In this document: in pieces, positions 46,833 to 55,800 of the stretch
How the letters are laid out: the number at the start of each line of letters is the position of its first letter
Position numbering within the stretch: position 1 is the first letter of the stretch
Source of the DNA: Devosia sp. LC5
GTDB lineage: Bacteria; Pseudomonadota; Alphaproteobacteria; Rhizobiales; Devosiaceae
DNA: 64,000 nucleotides
Direction: 5' to 3'
Assembly (NCBI RefSeq): GCF_000735585.1
Contig: NZ_JNNO01000023.1
Location: 62,001 to 126,000, forward strand
Notes under the pieces: model-generated
What the model saw: only the letters and a program-made list of their open reading frames with translations
What the model was told of the DNA's origin: nothing
Databases searched by the model: none
Translations under genes and position numbers: made by a program

Positions 46833-48227
46833 CTATGCTACCTTGAAGCTCATGCCGGTGAGCTGGGCGGCATCTGCCCAATCACCGGCCTCAACGGCTT
46901 CGCCTACGAAAATGATCGCCGGGCCATCGGCAAACGCCAGCGCATTGGCCGCCAGCGCCCCCAGAGTTCCGGAATAGGTTGATTTGTCGGCCCGGCCCGC
47001 ATTGACCACGATGCCGATGGGCAGCGCAGCGCTGGCACCCTGCCCGATCAGCCGGGCGGCGACCTCGGGGGCGATGGACTTGCCCATATACAGCGCCAGC
47101 GTCAGGCCGGACTGGGCCAGGGCCGCCCAATGGGTCAGGTCACTATCGTCGGCGCCATGGGCGGTGGCCATGACAAAGCCGCTGGAGACCTTGCGCAGGG
47201 TGACCGGGGTGGCGGTGTCGGCTGCAGCGGCGAGCGCAGCGCTGACGCCGGGCACGATCTGATAGGGCAATCCGGCCTTGCGCAGCGCGGCGATTTCCTC
47301 GCCGGCGCGACCAAAAATCATCGGATCGCCGGATTTGAGGCGGGCAACCTTTTTGCCCTCTTTGGCGAGGCGAACGATCAGCGTGTTGATCTGGGCCTGC
47401 GAAAAGCTGTGATGGCCCTTGGCCTTGCCGACGGAAATCTGCTCGGCATCGCGACGGCCCATCTGCACCACCGCATCGGGAACCAATTGGTCATGCACGA
47501 TGACATCGGCTTCCTGCAGCAGGCGCTGGGCGCGCAGGGTGAGCAGGTCTTCCGAACCCGGACCAGCGCCGATCAGCCAAACGACGCCATTGGCGTGGGC
47601 ATTGTCGGCATGCTGGGCCAGCAGGGCTTCGGCGGCAGCAGCGCCCTGGCCTGCGGCTTCGGCGGCTTCCACGGCAGGCGAGGCGACCAGCGCTTCGTAA
47701 AAGCGGCGGCGGGCGGCGCCATCGTGAATCAGGCTCTCAACCTTCTGGCGCAAGCTACCGGCCAGCCTGGCGATTTTGCCGATGCGAGGCGACAGCATGG
47801 CCTCGATCCGGGCGCGGACGAGACGGGCCAGAACCGGCGCATCGCCTTCAGTGGAGATGGCAACGGTGAGCGGCGCGCGATCAACGATGGAGGGCGTGTA
47901 GAAATCGCATTCGGCGGGGACATCGACCACATTGAGCGGAATGCCACGGGCGCGGGCTTCGGCCTTGGCCAGATCGGCTGCGGCGCTTTCTTCGGCGACG
48001 AAAACCAGGGCGGCATTGTCGAGATCGGCGGCGATGAAATCGCGCTCGATCAGCTCGACAGGGCGGCCGGAAAAATCGGCTTCGATCTGTGCGGATACAA
48101 TCACGACCTGAGCGGTCGTCTTAGTCACCAGCCGGGCTTTGTTGAGGGCTTCTTCACCACCGCCGACGATGACGATGCGCAGACCCTGTACCTTGTAGCT
48201 CAACGGAAATGTGTTGAGATAACCCAT
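46833..48227 (-). CDS. cysG: Siroheme synthase CysG
   Basis: 464 aa from ATG 48227. N-terminal NAD-binding region (RIVIVGGGEEALNKARL) for precorrin-2 dehydrogenase/ferrochelatase, C-terminal uroporphyrinogen-III methyltransferase (VWLIGAGPGSEDLLTLRA; LKSGDPMIFGRAGEE). One protein does all steps to siroheme, the cofactor of CysI. First gene of the operon running leftwards to the ferredoxin. Confidence 0.93.
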   Translation of the reverse strand: MGYLNTFPLSYKVQGLRIVIVGGGEEALNKARLVTKTTAQVVIVSAQIEADFSGRPVELIERDFIAADLDNAALVFVAEESAAADLAKAEARARGIPLNVVDVPAECDFYTPSIVDRAPLTVAISTEGDAPVLARLVRARIEAMLSPRIGKIARLAGSLRQKVESLIHDGAARRRFYEALVASPAVEAAEAAGQGAAAAEALLAQHADNAHANGVVWLIGAGPGSEDLLTLRAQRLLQEADVIVHDQLVPDAVVQMGRRDAEQISVGKAKGHHSFSQAQINTLIVRLAKEGKKVARLKSGDPMIFGRAGEEIAALRKAGLPYQIVPGVSAALAAAADTATPVTLRKVSSGFVMATAHGADDSDLTHWAALAQSGLTLALYMGKSIAPEVAARLIGQGASAALPIGIVVNAGRADKSTYSGTLGALAANALAFADGPAIIFVGEAVEAGDWADAAQLTGMSFKVA

Positions 48228-48448
48228 TGGAACCCTGTTGTGAGTGGCTGGCAAAATAATCCACTCCACCCCGAATACACAAGACGTTGAAATTCAATAG
48301 CTTTTATATTTCTCTGCCGGGGCATGGCGTGGAACGCCGACAATGGGAATACCACAAACCCGCTAAATGAATCTTTGCGGCAGGGGTGCGGAGAAAATTT
48401 TACTCTCTGCGACATGGCAGGGACTGGATTGCGCAACACCCACCAGGT

Positions 48449-48525
48449 CTCCCTCGGACTTGATCCGAGGGTCTTCTCGTATTCCTGCCGCGCTGAGAGC
48501 GGCCTTCGGATCAAGTCCGAGGGAG
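48449..48525. repeat. Long perfect inverted repeat (20-bp arms)
   Basis: CTCCCTCGGACTTGATCCGA at 48449-48468 is the exact reverse complement of 48506-48525, with a 37-base loop. It lies in the 363-base gap upstream of cysG, which otherwise shows nothing coding. Each arm also has its own internal symmetry (TCGGACTTGATCCGA). Confidence 0.8.
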
Positions 48526-48589
48526 AACGGTGGGGAGGATAGTACAGGGTGTCGGCCCAGCGGAGTGTGTGCCGGGGAGAGTGCGCTGC

Positions 48590-48910
48590 TTAACCCTGGC
48601 GGCTGGGCACGTGCACCACCAGCCCATCCAGCTCGTCCTTGACCTTGATCTGGCACGACAACCGGCTGCTGGCTTTCACGTCGAAGGCGAAATCCAGCAT
48701 GTCTTCTTCCATGTTGGACGGGCCGCCGACAATATCCGTCCAGGCGTCATCGACATAGACATGGCAGGTGGCGCAGGTGCAGGCACCGCCGCATTCGGCA
48801 ACGATGCCCGGAATGCCGTTCATGATGGCGGTTTCCATCACGGTGGCGCCGTTCTGGCCTTCAGTCTCGATGCGTTCGCCGTCCTGCTGGACGAAAGTGA
48901 TCTTGGTCAT
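48590..48910 (-). CDS. 2Fe-2S ferredoxin (adrenodoxin type), second
   Basis: 106 aa. Ligands in [15 protein letters not shown] plus RLSCQI. Clearly a paralogue of 42017-42337 (shared EEDMLD, DDAW/DKDW and LDGL segments). It stands outside the cysG operon, separated by the inverted repeat. Confidence 0.88.
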   Translation of the reverse strand: MTKITFVQQDGERIETEGQNGATVMETAIMNGIPGIVAECGGACTCATCHVYVDDAWTDIVGGPSNMEEDMLDFAFDVKASSRLSCQIKVKDELDGLVVHVPSRQG

Positions 48911-49007
48911 TGGTCTCTAAGGGCTTGCTGTTCACCAAGGATATAGAGGCTGGGGGACGGTTTAGGAACCCTGCGGATGGCAGATCCGCTTTGCACCCGC
49001 TGAGACC

Positions 49008-49092
49008 TCATGGTGAGCCTGTCGAACCACGAGGTCGGGAACGCAAATGGTGCCACGACCTCGTCCTTCGACAAGCTCAGGATGAGGTCTAT
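49008..49092. repeat. Dispersed repeat with CGACCTCGTCCTTCGACAAG units
   Basis: Inverted units TGAGCCTGTCGAACCACGAGGTC and GACCTCGTCCTTCGAC...ATGAGGTCTA. Similar units lie at 51985-52133 and 58352-58397. The 195-base gap here contains nothing else. Confidence 0.7.
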
Positions 49093-49105
49093 TGGGGGAG
49101 GAATC

Positions 49106-50278
49106 TCAGAGCCCCAGCAGACCCTCAAGATAATGCCGCTCGATGCCGAACATGGCCTTGGTGTCGGCGATCTGCTTGAGGATCGCGTCACGGTCGCGGC
49201 CGGCGCGGCCGTCTTTTTCGGCGACGATCAGATTGTTCTTGGGCGTATGGGCGTCGGAGACGAACTCGAACACCTTGGTGCGATAGCCGTTCAGCTCAAG
49301 ATAAAGCGCGCGCAGGGCGTCGGTGACCATTTCGGCCTGGCGCTCCATGAAGATGCCGTGGCGGAGCAGGTTCGATAGCGTGTCCTGGGGCTTGCCGGCT
49401 TCCATCTGGCGGCGGATTTGCTTGTGGCAGCAGGGGGCAACGGCGATCAGCGAGGCACCGGCAGCGATGCCCTTGAAGATGGCGTCATCGGTGGCCGTGT
49501 CGCAGGCATGCAGTGCAATAACGGCGTCGGCGCCGGTGGCATCATGGTCGAGAATGGTGCCGGGCTGGAAGCTCAGGCCGCCAAAACCGGATTGGGCGGC
49601 GGTGGCATTGCCATCTTCAACCAGCTTGTCGCGCATTTCGACGCCGACGATCTCGGCGGGACGATTGGCGACATTGGCGAGATAGTCGTAGAGCGCGAAA
49701 TCCAGATACCCCTTGCCCGCGCCCATATCGACGATGCGGGGCTTGTCGGCCTTGATCGCCTGAATCAAGGGGGCAAAGATTTCGACCATCTTGTTGATCT
49801 GGCGGAACTTATCCTGCGCGTCGTTGCGCACGACGCCATCCTTGCCGGTAATGCCAAGGGCATGCAGATACGGCTTATTGGTCTCGGATAGCGGGCGGTT
49901 CTTGGCACGATTATGCTCGGTCGAGGGGGCTTCGCGGCCGGCAACGTCTATGCGCTTGAGGCGGATTTTGTCGCCATTGCGCTCGAAGCTGAGGTCGAAC
50001 TCGGTCGTCGCCAGCTGGGCGCTGCGGAACTCATCCCTGAGGGCAATGCGCAGATTGCCCAGGGCCTCGGGCTGGATCTGGTTCTTGATGATGTCGCGCG
50101 TCTTGTAGTGGAAGGTGAAGCTGAACTTCTCCACCCCCTTGGCGACGATCTTCTTGACGTCGATGGATTTAAGATCGGGCTCGCCGCCGTGATAGCCAGC
50201 CAGTTTCAGCTTGACCAGACTATTGCCGGCAAAGGCCGATTTCACCGCGCTCAGGAACTCTTCGATACGATCGGTCAA
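49106..50278 (-). CDS. Class I SAM-dependent methyltransferase
   Basis: 390 aa from TTG 50278, coupled to prfC by a TTGA overlap with AAGGAA just upstream. Motif I VDMGAGKGYLDFALYDYL near residue 180; HACDTATDDAIFKG and a Cys pair APCCHK follow, as in the RNA-methyltransferase-like family with this motif. N-terminal ~150 residues are a separate unassigned domain. Coupling to release factor 3 suggests a translation-related substrate; this is inferred. Confidence 0.75.
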   Translation of the reverse strand: MTDRIEEFLSAVKSAFAGNSLVKLKLAGYHGGEPDLKSIDVKKIVAKGVEKFSFTFHYKTRDIIKNQIQPEALGNLRIALRDEFRSAQLATTEFDLSFERNGDKIRLKRIDVAGREAPSTEHNRAKNRPLSETNKPYLHALGITGKDGVVRNDAQDKFRQINKMVEIFAPLIQAIKADKPRIVDMGAGKGYLDFALYDYLANVANRPAEIVGVEMRDKLVEDGNATAAQSGFGGLSFQPGTILDHDATGADAVIALHACDTATDDAIFKGIAAGASLIAVAPCCHKQIRRQMEAGKPQDTLSNLLRHGIFMERQAEMVTDALRALYLELNGYRTKVFEFVSDAHTPKNNLIVAEKDGRAGRDRDAILKQIADTKAMFGIERHYLEGLLGL

Positions 50279-51876
50279 TGCCGTTCCTTCGTGGTGAGGA
50301 AGCGTATCCTGGGGAAATCCTGCTTGGCGCGATCGGCCCACCAGGCATTTTGCGCGAGGAAGACCGGGGAGCCGGTGCGATCCTCGGCAATGTTCATCTT
50401 CTGGGCGGCGATGAAGCGGTCCAATTCCTTGGGATCATCGCTCTCGATCCAGCGGGCCACTTCGTAATTGAGGCTCTCAAAGGTGATCGGCACGCCATAT
50501 TCCTTGGCGACGCGCGAGGACAGCACTTCAAGCTGCAACTGGCCGACCACGCCCACGATCCAGTCCGCGCCGACGACACGGCGGAATACCTGAGTGACAC
50601 CTTCTTCGGACAGGTCCGAGAGGGCCTTGGCCATCTGCTTGGTCTTCATATGATCGGTGAGGCGCACCCGGCGGATGATTTCGGGGGCGAAGTTCGGAAT
50701 ACCTGTCACATTGATCGTCGCGCCTTCGGTGAGCGTATCGCCCACCGAAAGAGTGCCGTGATTGGGAATGCCGACAATATCGCCGGCAACGGCCTGTTCG
50801 GCCAGTTCGCGGTCATTGCCGAAGAAGAACATCGGGTTGGACACGGCCATGTCCTTGCCGGAGCGGACATTCTTGAGGCGCATGCCGCGGGTGAAAGTGC
50901 CCGAGCAAAGGCGGACAAAGGCGATGCGGTCGCGGTGATTGGCGTCCATATTGGCCTGCACCTTGAACACGAAGCCGGTGACCTTCTTGTCGGCGGGTTC
51001 GATGGGCGCAGGAATGGCGGGTTGCGGGCGGGGCTCGGGGCCCCATTCGCCCAGTGTGCGGAGGAGTTCGGCCACGCCAATACCCTTGAGGGCCGAGCCG
51101 AACAGCACGGGGCTCAGATGCCCGGCATGGAAGGTGTCGAGATCGAAGGGCGGCAGCATGGCCGTGGCCATTTCGAGGGTTTCGAGCGCGATCATGAAAA
51201 CCGGATCATCGACCAGCGCTTCGTTGTCCAGCAGGTCTTCGATGGCGTCATAGTCGGCAACAGGCTTGCCCTGGGGGCTCAGCACGCGCTTTTCCAGCAG
51301 GTCGAGATAACCGTGGAAATCGACGCCCTGCCCGATGGGCCACAGCACGGGGGTAAGATCGAGCGCCAGCTTGCCCTGGATTTCGTCGATCAGCTCGAGC
51401 GGGCTGAGGCCCTCGCGATCCACCTTATTGATAAAGGTGATGATGGGGATGTCGCGCAAGCGGCAGACTTCGAACAGCTTCAGGGTCTGGGCTTCGATGC
51501 CCTTGGCGGCGTCGATCACCATGATAGCGGCATCGACGGCGGTCAGGGTGCGATAGGTATCCTCGGAAAAGTCCGAGTGGCCGGGGGTGTCGAGCAGGTT
51601 CAGCGTCAGCCCGTCATAATCGAAGGTCATCACCGAGGAGGTGATGGAAATGCCGCGCTGCTGCTCCATTTCCATCCAGTCCGAGCGGGTCGAGCGAGTG
51701 CCGGACTTGCCGCGCACGGCACCGGCAGACTGGATCGCACCGGCAGCAGCCAGCAGCCGCTCGGTCAGCGTGGTCTTGCCCGCGTCCGGGTGCGAAATGA
51801 TCGCGAAGGTCCGGCGGGTGCGATAGGGCTCAGTGATGGCGCGAGACGGCGTCTCGGCGGCGAGGGACATGCTCAT
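50275..51876 (-). CDS. prfC: Peptide chain release factor 3
   Basis: 533 aa from ATG 51876. Translational GTPase: G1 SHPDAGKTTLTERLL, G3 DTPGHSDFSEDTYRTL, G4 NKVDREG. RF3 recycles RF1/RF2 from the ribosome after termination. The stop is shared with the TTG of the methyltransferase gene. Confidence 0.95.
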   Translation of the reverse strand: MSMSLAAETPSRAITEPYRTRRTFAIISHPDAGKTTLTERLLAAAGAIQSAGAVRGKSGTRSTRSDWMEMEQQRGISITSSVMTFDYDGLTLNLLDTPGHSDFSEDTYRTLTAVDAAIMVIDAAKGIEAQTLKLFEVCRLRDIPIITFINKVDREGLSPLELIDEIQGKLALDLTPVLWPIGQGVDFHGYLDLLEKRVLSPQGKPVADYDAIEDLLDNEALVDDPVFMIALETLEMATAMLPPFDLDTFHAGHLSPVLFGSALKGIGVAELLRTLGEWGPEPRPQPAIPAPIEPADKKVTGFVFKVQANMDANHRDRIAFVRLCSGTFTRGMRLKNVRSGKDMAVSNPMFFFGNDRELAEQAVAGDIVGIPNHGTLSVGDTLTEGATINVTGIPNFAPEIIRRVRLTDHMKTKQMAKALSDLSEEGVTQVFRRVVGADWIVGVVGQLQLEVLSSRVAKEYGVPITFESLNYEVARWIESDDPKELDRFIAAQKMNIAEDRTGSPVFLAQNAWWADRAKQDFPRIRFLTTKERH

Positions 51877-51984
51877 GGAAACTTGCCTTTGGGCGCCCGA
51901 CGCGGCGGGCTGCGAAGCGCAACAAATATTGGGCGCTCTATAGGGGAAGGCAAGGGTGGTGGTCAAATGGGGTGATCTGGGCGC

Positions 51985-52133
51985 GACCTCGTGGTTCGAC
52001 AGGCTCACCATGAGGTCTACTAGGGAATCGCGGTCCTACACGTAGACCTCATCCTGAGCCTGTCGAAGGACGAGGGCGTGGCACGATCTGGGGCAAGACC
52101 TCGTGGTTCGACAAGCTCAAGATGAGGTCTACT
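51985..52133. repeat. Dispersed repeat, three alternating units
   Basis: GACCTCGTGGTTCGAC...ATGAGGTCTAC, then the inverse unit GTAGACCTCAT...GTCGAAGGACGAGG, then a third forward unit. The stop codon of the Hpt gene (52129-52131) falls within the last unit. Confidence 0.75.
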
Positions 52134-52521
52134 GGGAGTCCTTATCCAGCACATCGCTGACAAACACGCTGACTTCCTCCACCGCCATTTTGAGGTCGTC
52201 GATCTGCTCGGGATTGATGCTCACCCCGGCCCTGGCATCGGCCTCCATACCCTTGGCGAGATCGGCAATAGTGAACGCGCCCACGCCCACGGCAGCGCCT
52301 TTGATGGTGTGGAGCGCAAAAAGCACCTGATCGGGGGCCTCGGCGGCCAGCAGCCGCGTCAGATAGGTTTTGATCGTCGTGTCGAACAGGCGCAGCACTT
52401 CGTGTTCCAGCGCGGCATCGCCCAGGCATTGCTTGGCCAGATGCACCAGATCGATGGGGCGCGACCTGCGCAGGAGGGGGACAGGCGCGGCTCTGTCGAG
52501 CGCGGGAAACCGCCGGGCCAT
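52129..52521 (-). CDS. Hpt-domain phosphotransfer protein
   Basis: 130 aa. Phospho-accepting H71 in ALHTIKGAAVGVGA, the hallmark of histidine phosphotransfer domains. Stand-alone Hpt proteins shuttle phosphate between a hybrid kinase and response regulators; neither is in the window. Its C-terminus is encoded inside a dispersed repeat, so the last residues may not be ancestral. Confidence 0.8.
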   Translation of the reverse strand: MARRFPALDRAAPVPLLRRSRPIDLVHLAKQCLGDAALEHEVLRLFDTTIKTYLTRLLAAEAPDQVLFALHTIKGAAVGVGAFTIADLAKGMEADARAGVSINPEQIDDLKMAVEEVSVFVSDVLDKDSQ

Positions 52522-52880
52522 CCAACGAACTCCTTAACAAAAGCGGTAACGCAGCCCACAGGGGCAAAACCGCCGGACAACCTTAGAAGCCCCGGATGAA
52601 CAGGCGATTAAGCCACATCTTCGCCGTTCTTTGCCGTTTTTGATGCCCCTCGTTCTCCCCAAAAAATTAACCTTTGGGTAAGAAAGCGTTCGGTTTGAGT
52701 AAAATTGAATGTATGTATGGATTTTGAACCAGCGCGCGGCGGCGGTGGTGCGGAAATAATGCGCGGCATTTGCATCGAATTGTTTCCATTTGACCATCGG
52801 CCCGGAAACGGGTTGGGGGTTAACACACCGCCAGTTTGCCGCCCGATCGCTGTGAAGTCGACGCGAGAGTAGTAAAGAGT

Positions 52881-55800
52881 ATGGCGCAGAATTCGACACC
52901 CCCAAACGATCCCGCCGCCCTGGCTTTTTCTGCCGTTGAAGACGCCCTCAAGGACTCGGTCTTCAATCTCGACAGCACGCCGGAAAAGGCACCGGAAAAG
53001 CGCGCGGCCAATCCCGCGCGGTCCGAGCGCCTGCGCGCCGCCGACAAGATCGCCCAGCAGGCCGGCGCCGTGGCCAATGACGATCGCTTCCCCACCTCCA
53101 AGCTGCTTTATACCCTGCAGAGCCGTTCTTCGGCCGCCCCCACCTGGGTAGCGCTGGCACTGTCGGTCATCTGGCTCGCGGTGACGGGCACAGCCGGCTA
53201 TTTGCGCTATGGTAGCCAGCTCGGCAATTTCGGCCAGTTTGCCAGCAGCATCGATTTCATCGCACTCGCCGCCATCATGATCCTGCCCGTGCTGGGCTTT
53301 TTCGGTGTCGCCACCCTGTTCCGCCGCGCCCAGGACCTGCGCAATGCCGCGTCCTCGATCACCCAGGCCGCTATCCGCCTGGCCGAGCCTGAGGTCACCG
53401 CCGCCGACAAGGTCGCCTCGGTGGGCCAGGCCGTGCGCCGCGAAGTCAATGCGCTGGGCGATGGACTGGAACGCGCCCTTTCCCGCGCCGGCGAACTCGA
53501 AGTGATGATCCACAACGAGGTCACCGCGCTCGAACGCACCTATTCGGATAATGAATCGCGCATGCGCGCGCTGATCGCCGAACTGGCCAGCCAGCGCGAA
53601 AGCGTGCTCACCAATACCGAACGCGTACGCGAAGCCATCACCGAGAGCCATACCGGCCTGGTGTTCGACCTCGACATGATCAGCCAGCGCATTTCCGGCA
53701 CCATCGTGGAAAGCGGCGGCAATCTGACCCGCGCGCTCGAAACCGCCGGCAACACGCTGACCAACGCCTTTGGCGAGCGGACCGAGAATTTCGTCTCATT
53801 GGTCGATAACCGCACCACCGACTTTATCTCGGCGCTGGACGATAGCGCGGGCCGCCTGTCGCTGACCTTCGACGACAAGACCGCGGCCATGACTGGCGCC
53901 CTTGACGAGCGCGCCGGCACGCTCAACTCTGGTGTCGAAAGCCGCATTGCCGCGCTGACCGACGCACTTGACGGCCACGCCGCGACCATTGCCGCCGCCA
54001 TGGACGAGCGTACCCGCCTGATCGAGGAACGCACCGGCGCCATTGCGGGCAGCTTCGAAGACCGCACGGCGAACCTTGCCGGCCTGCTCGAAGGCACCAG
54101 CGGCCGCATTGCCGAGGCGATGGACAGCCGCACCGGCAACCTGGCCTCGGCCTTCGACGAGCGCGCTGAAAAGCTCGCCAACCTGCTCGACGGCACAACC
54201 GGCCGCCTGTCCGAAACGCTGGACGACACCACCGGCCGCCTCGCCGCGGCGCTTGATGAGCGCACCACCACCATTTCGGGCCTGCTCAGCGACGGCAGCA
54301 CGTCCCTGCTCGGCCAATTGCGCGACCGCGGCCATGAAGTGACCGGCGCGCTGGACCTGATCGGCCAGAAGATCGCCGAGGACATTACCGGCCGTTCGCG
54401 CGAGGCCGAGGTGCTGCTCAACGCCCTCACCCGCCAGCTCGATGAATCGGTCTCCATCCAGCTCAACGCCATGGATAGCCGCCTGCAATCGGCGCTGATC
54501 GAAATCAACGGCGCGCTGGACGACACCTCCGACCGCGCCCGCATCACCCTGTCCTCCGCCGGGCAGGATTCGCTCAGCCAGTTCGACGCACGGCTGACTG
54601 AAATTGCCGCCATTCTCGATACCCGTCTGGGCACGCTCGACGGCGTCATCGGCGACAAGGGCGATAGCCTGATCGCCCGCCTTGAAGCACAGGGCACCAG
54701 CTTTGCCGCCCGCGCCAATGTGCTTGAAATGGCGCTCAACGAGGAATCCGGCCGCTTTGACAGCGCCATCAGCGAAAAGACCCGCGAATTGGGCGAAGTG
54801 CTGGGGGCCAAGGCCCGCGCCATCTCCGAAGACATCGGCAGCCGCAGCCAGGCCCTGTCGGAAAAGCTGGACGGCCATGTCAGCCTGATCGCCGGCACGC
54901 TGGACGAAAGCACCCAGAAGCTGGACGATATCCTGAATACCCGCGCCGGCGACATGAGCGAAGCCATCCGCGTACGCAGCGAGGAACTGGGGCAAGCCCT
55001 GTCCGCAGGCACCACCGAATTCGACCAGGCGATCTCGGGCCGCACGACGCGGCTGGCCGATACGCTATCGGAACGCACCTCGGCATTGTCGCTGGAAATC
55101 GAATCCCGCACGGGGAACCTCGCCAGCCAGCTCGATGAACGCACCGAATTGCTGGCTACCCAGCTGAGCGAGCGCACCGAAACGCTGACCAGTCAATTGG
55201 CTGATCAAACAGCCACGCTGACCGGCGCGCTGGACGAACGCTCGGCGCAACTGCGCACCACGCTCGACAGCGGCACCCAGCAATTGGCCCAGGCCGTCGG
55301 CACCCGCACCCTGGCGCTCAGCGAAGCGCTTGGCCAGCGCACCCAGGCGCTGTCGGACACGCTGGAAACGCACACCGCCTCGATGGGCGAGACCATCGGC
55401 CTGCGCACCAGCGAACTGGCCGACGCCATCGCGCTGCAGGGCGAAGAAGCCCGCACCAAGATCGAAACCTCGCTGCTCAACGTCACCGAGACCATGAACG
55501 AGCGCGTCACCACCATGTCGGACATGATCGCCGAGAAGGTGGCCGAGGTGAACACGCATCTGGGCACCGGCCTCGACAGCGCCATCTCGCGCATTTCGGA
55601 CGCCGAGCATGGTGTTTCCGCCCGCATCGACGCGGCCAGCGCCACCGTGGGCGAAAGCGCCCGCAAGGCCGCCGACCTCATCGAGAGCGGGGTCAATTCG
55701 GCCCGCCGCGCCATTACCGACATGGTCGACCAGCGCCTGGGCACCCTGCCCGAGGCCATCACTGCCCGCGCCGATATCACGGCCGAGCGGCTGGCCGCGC

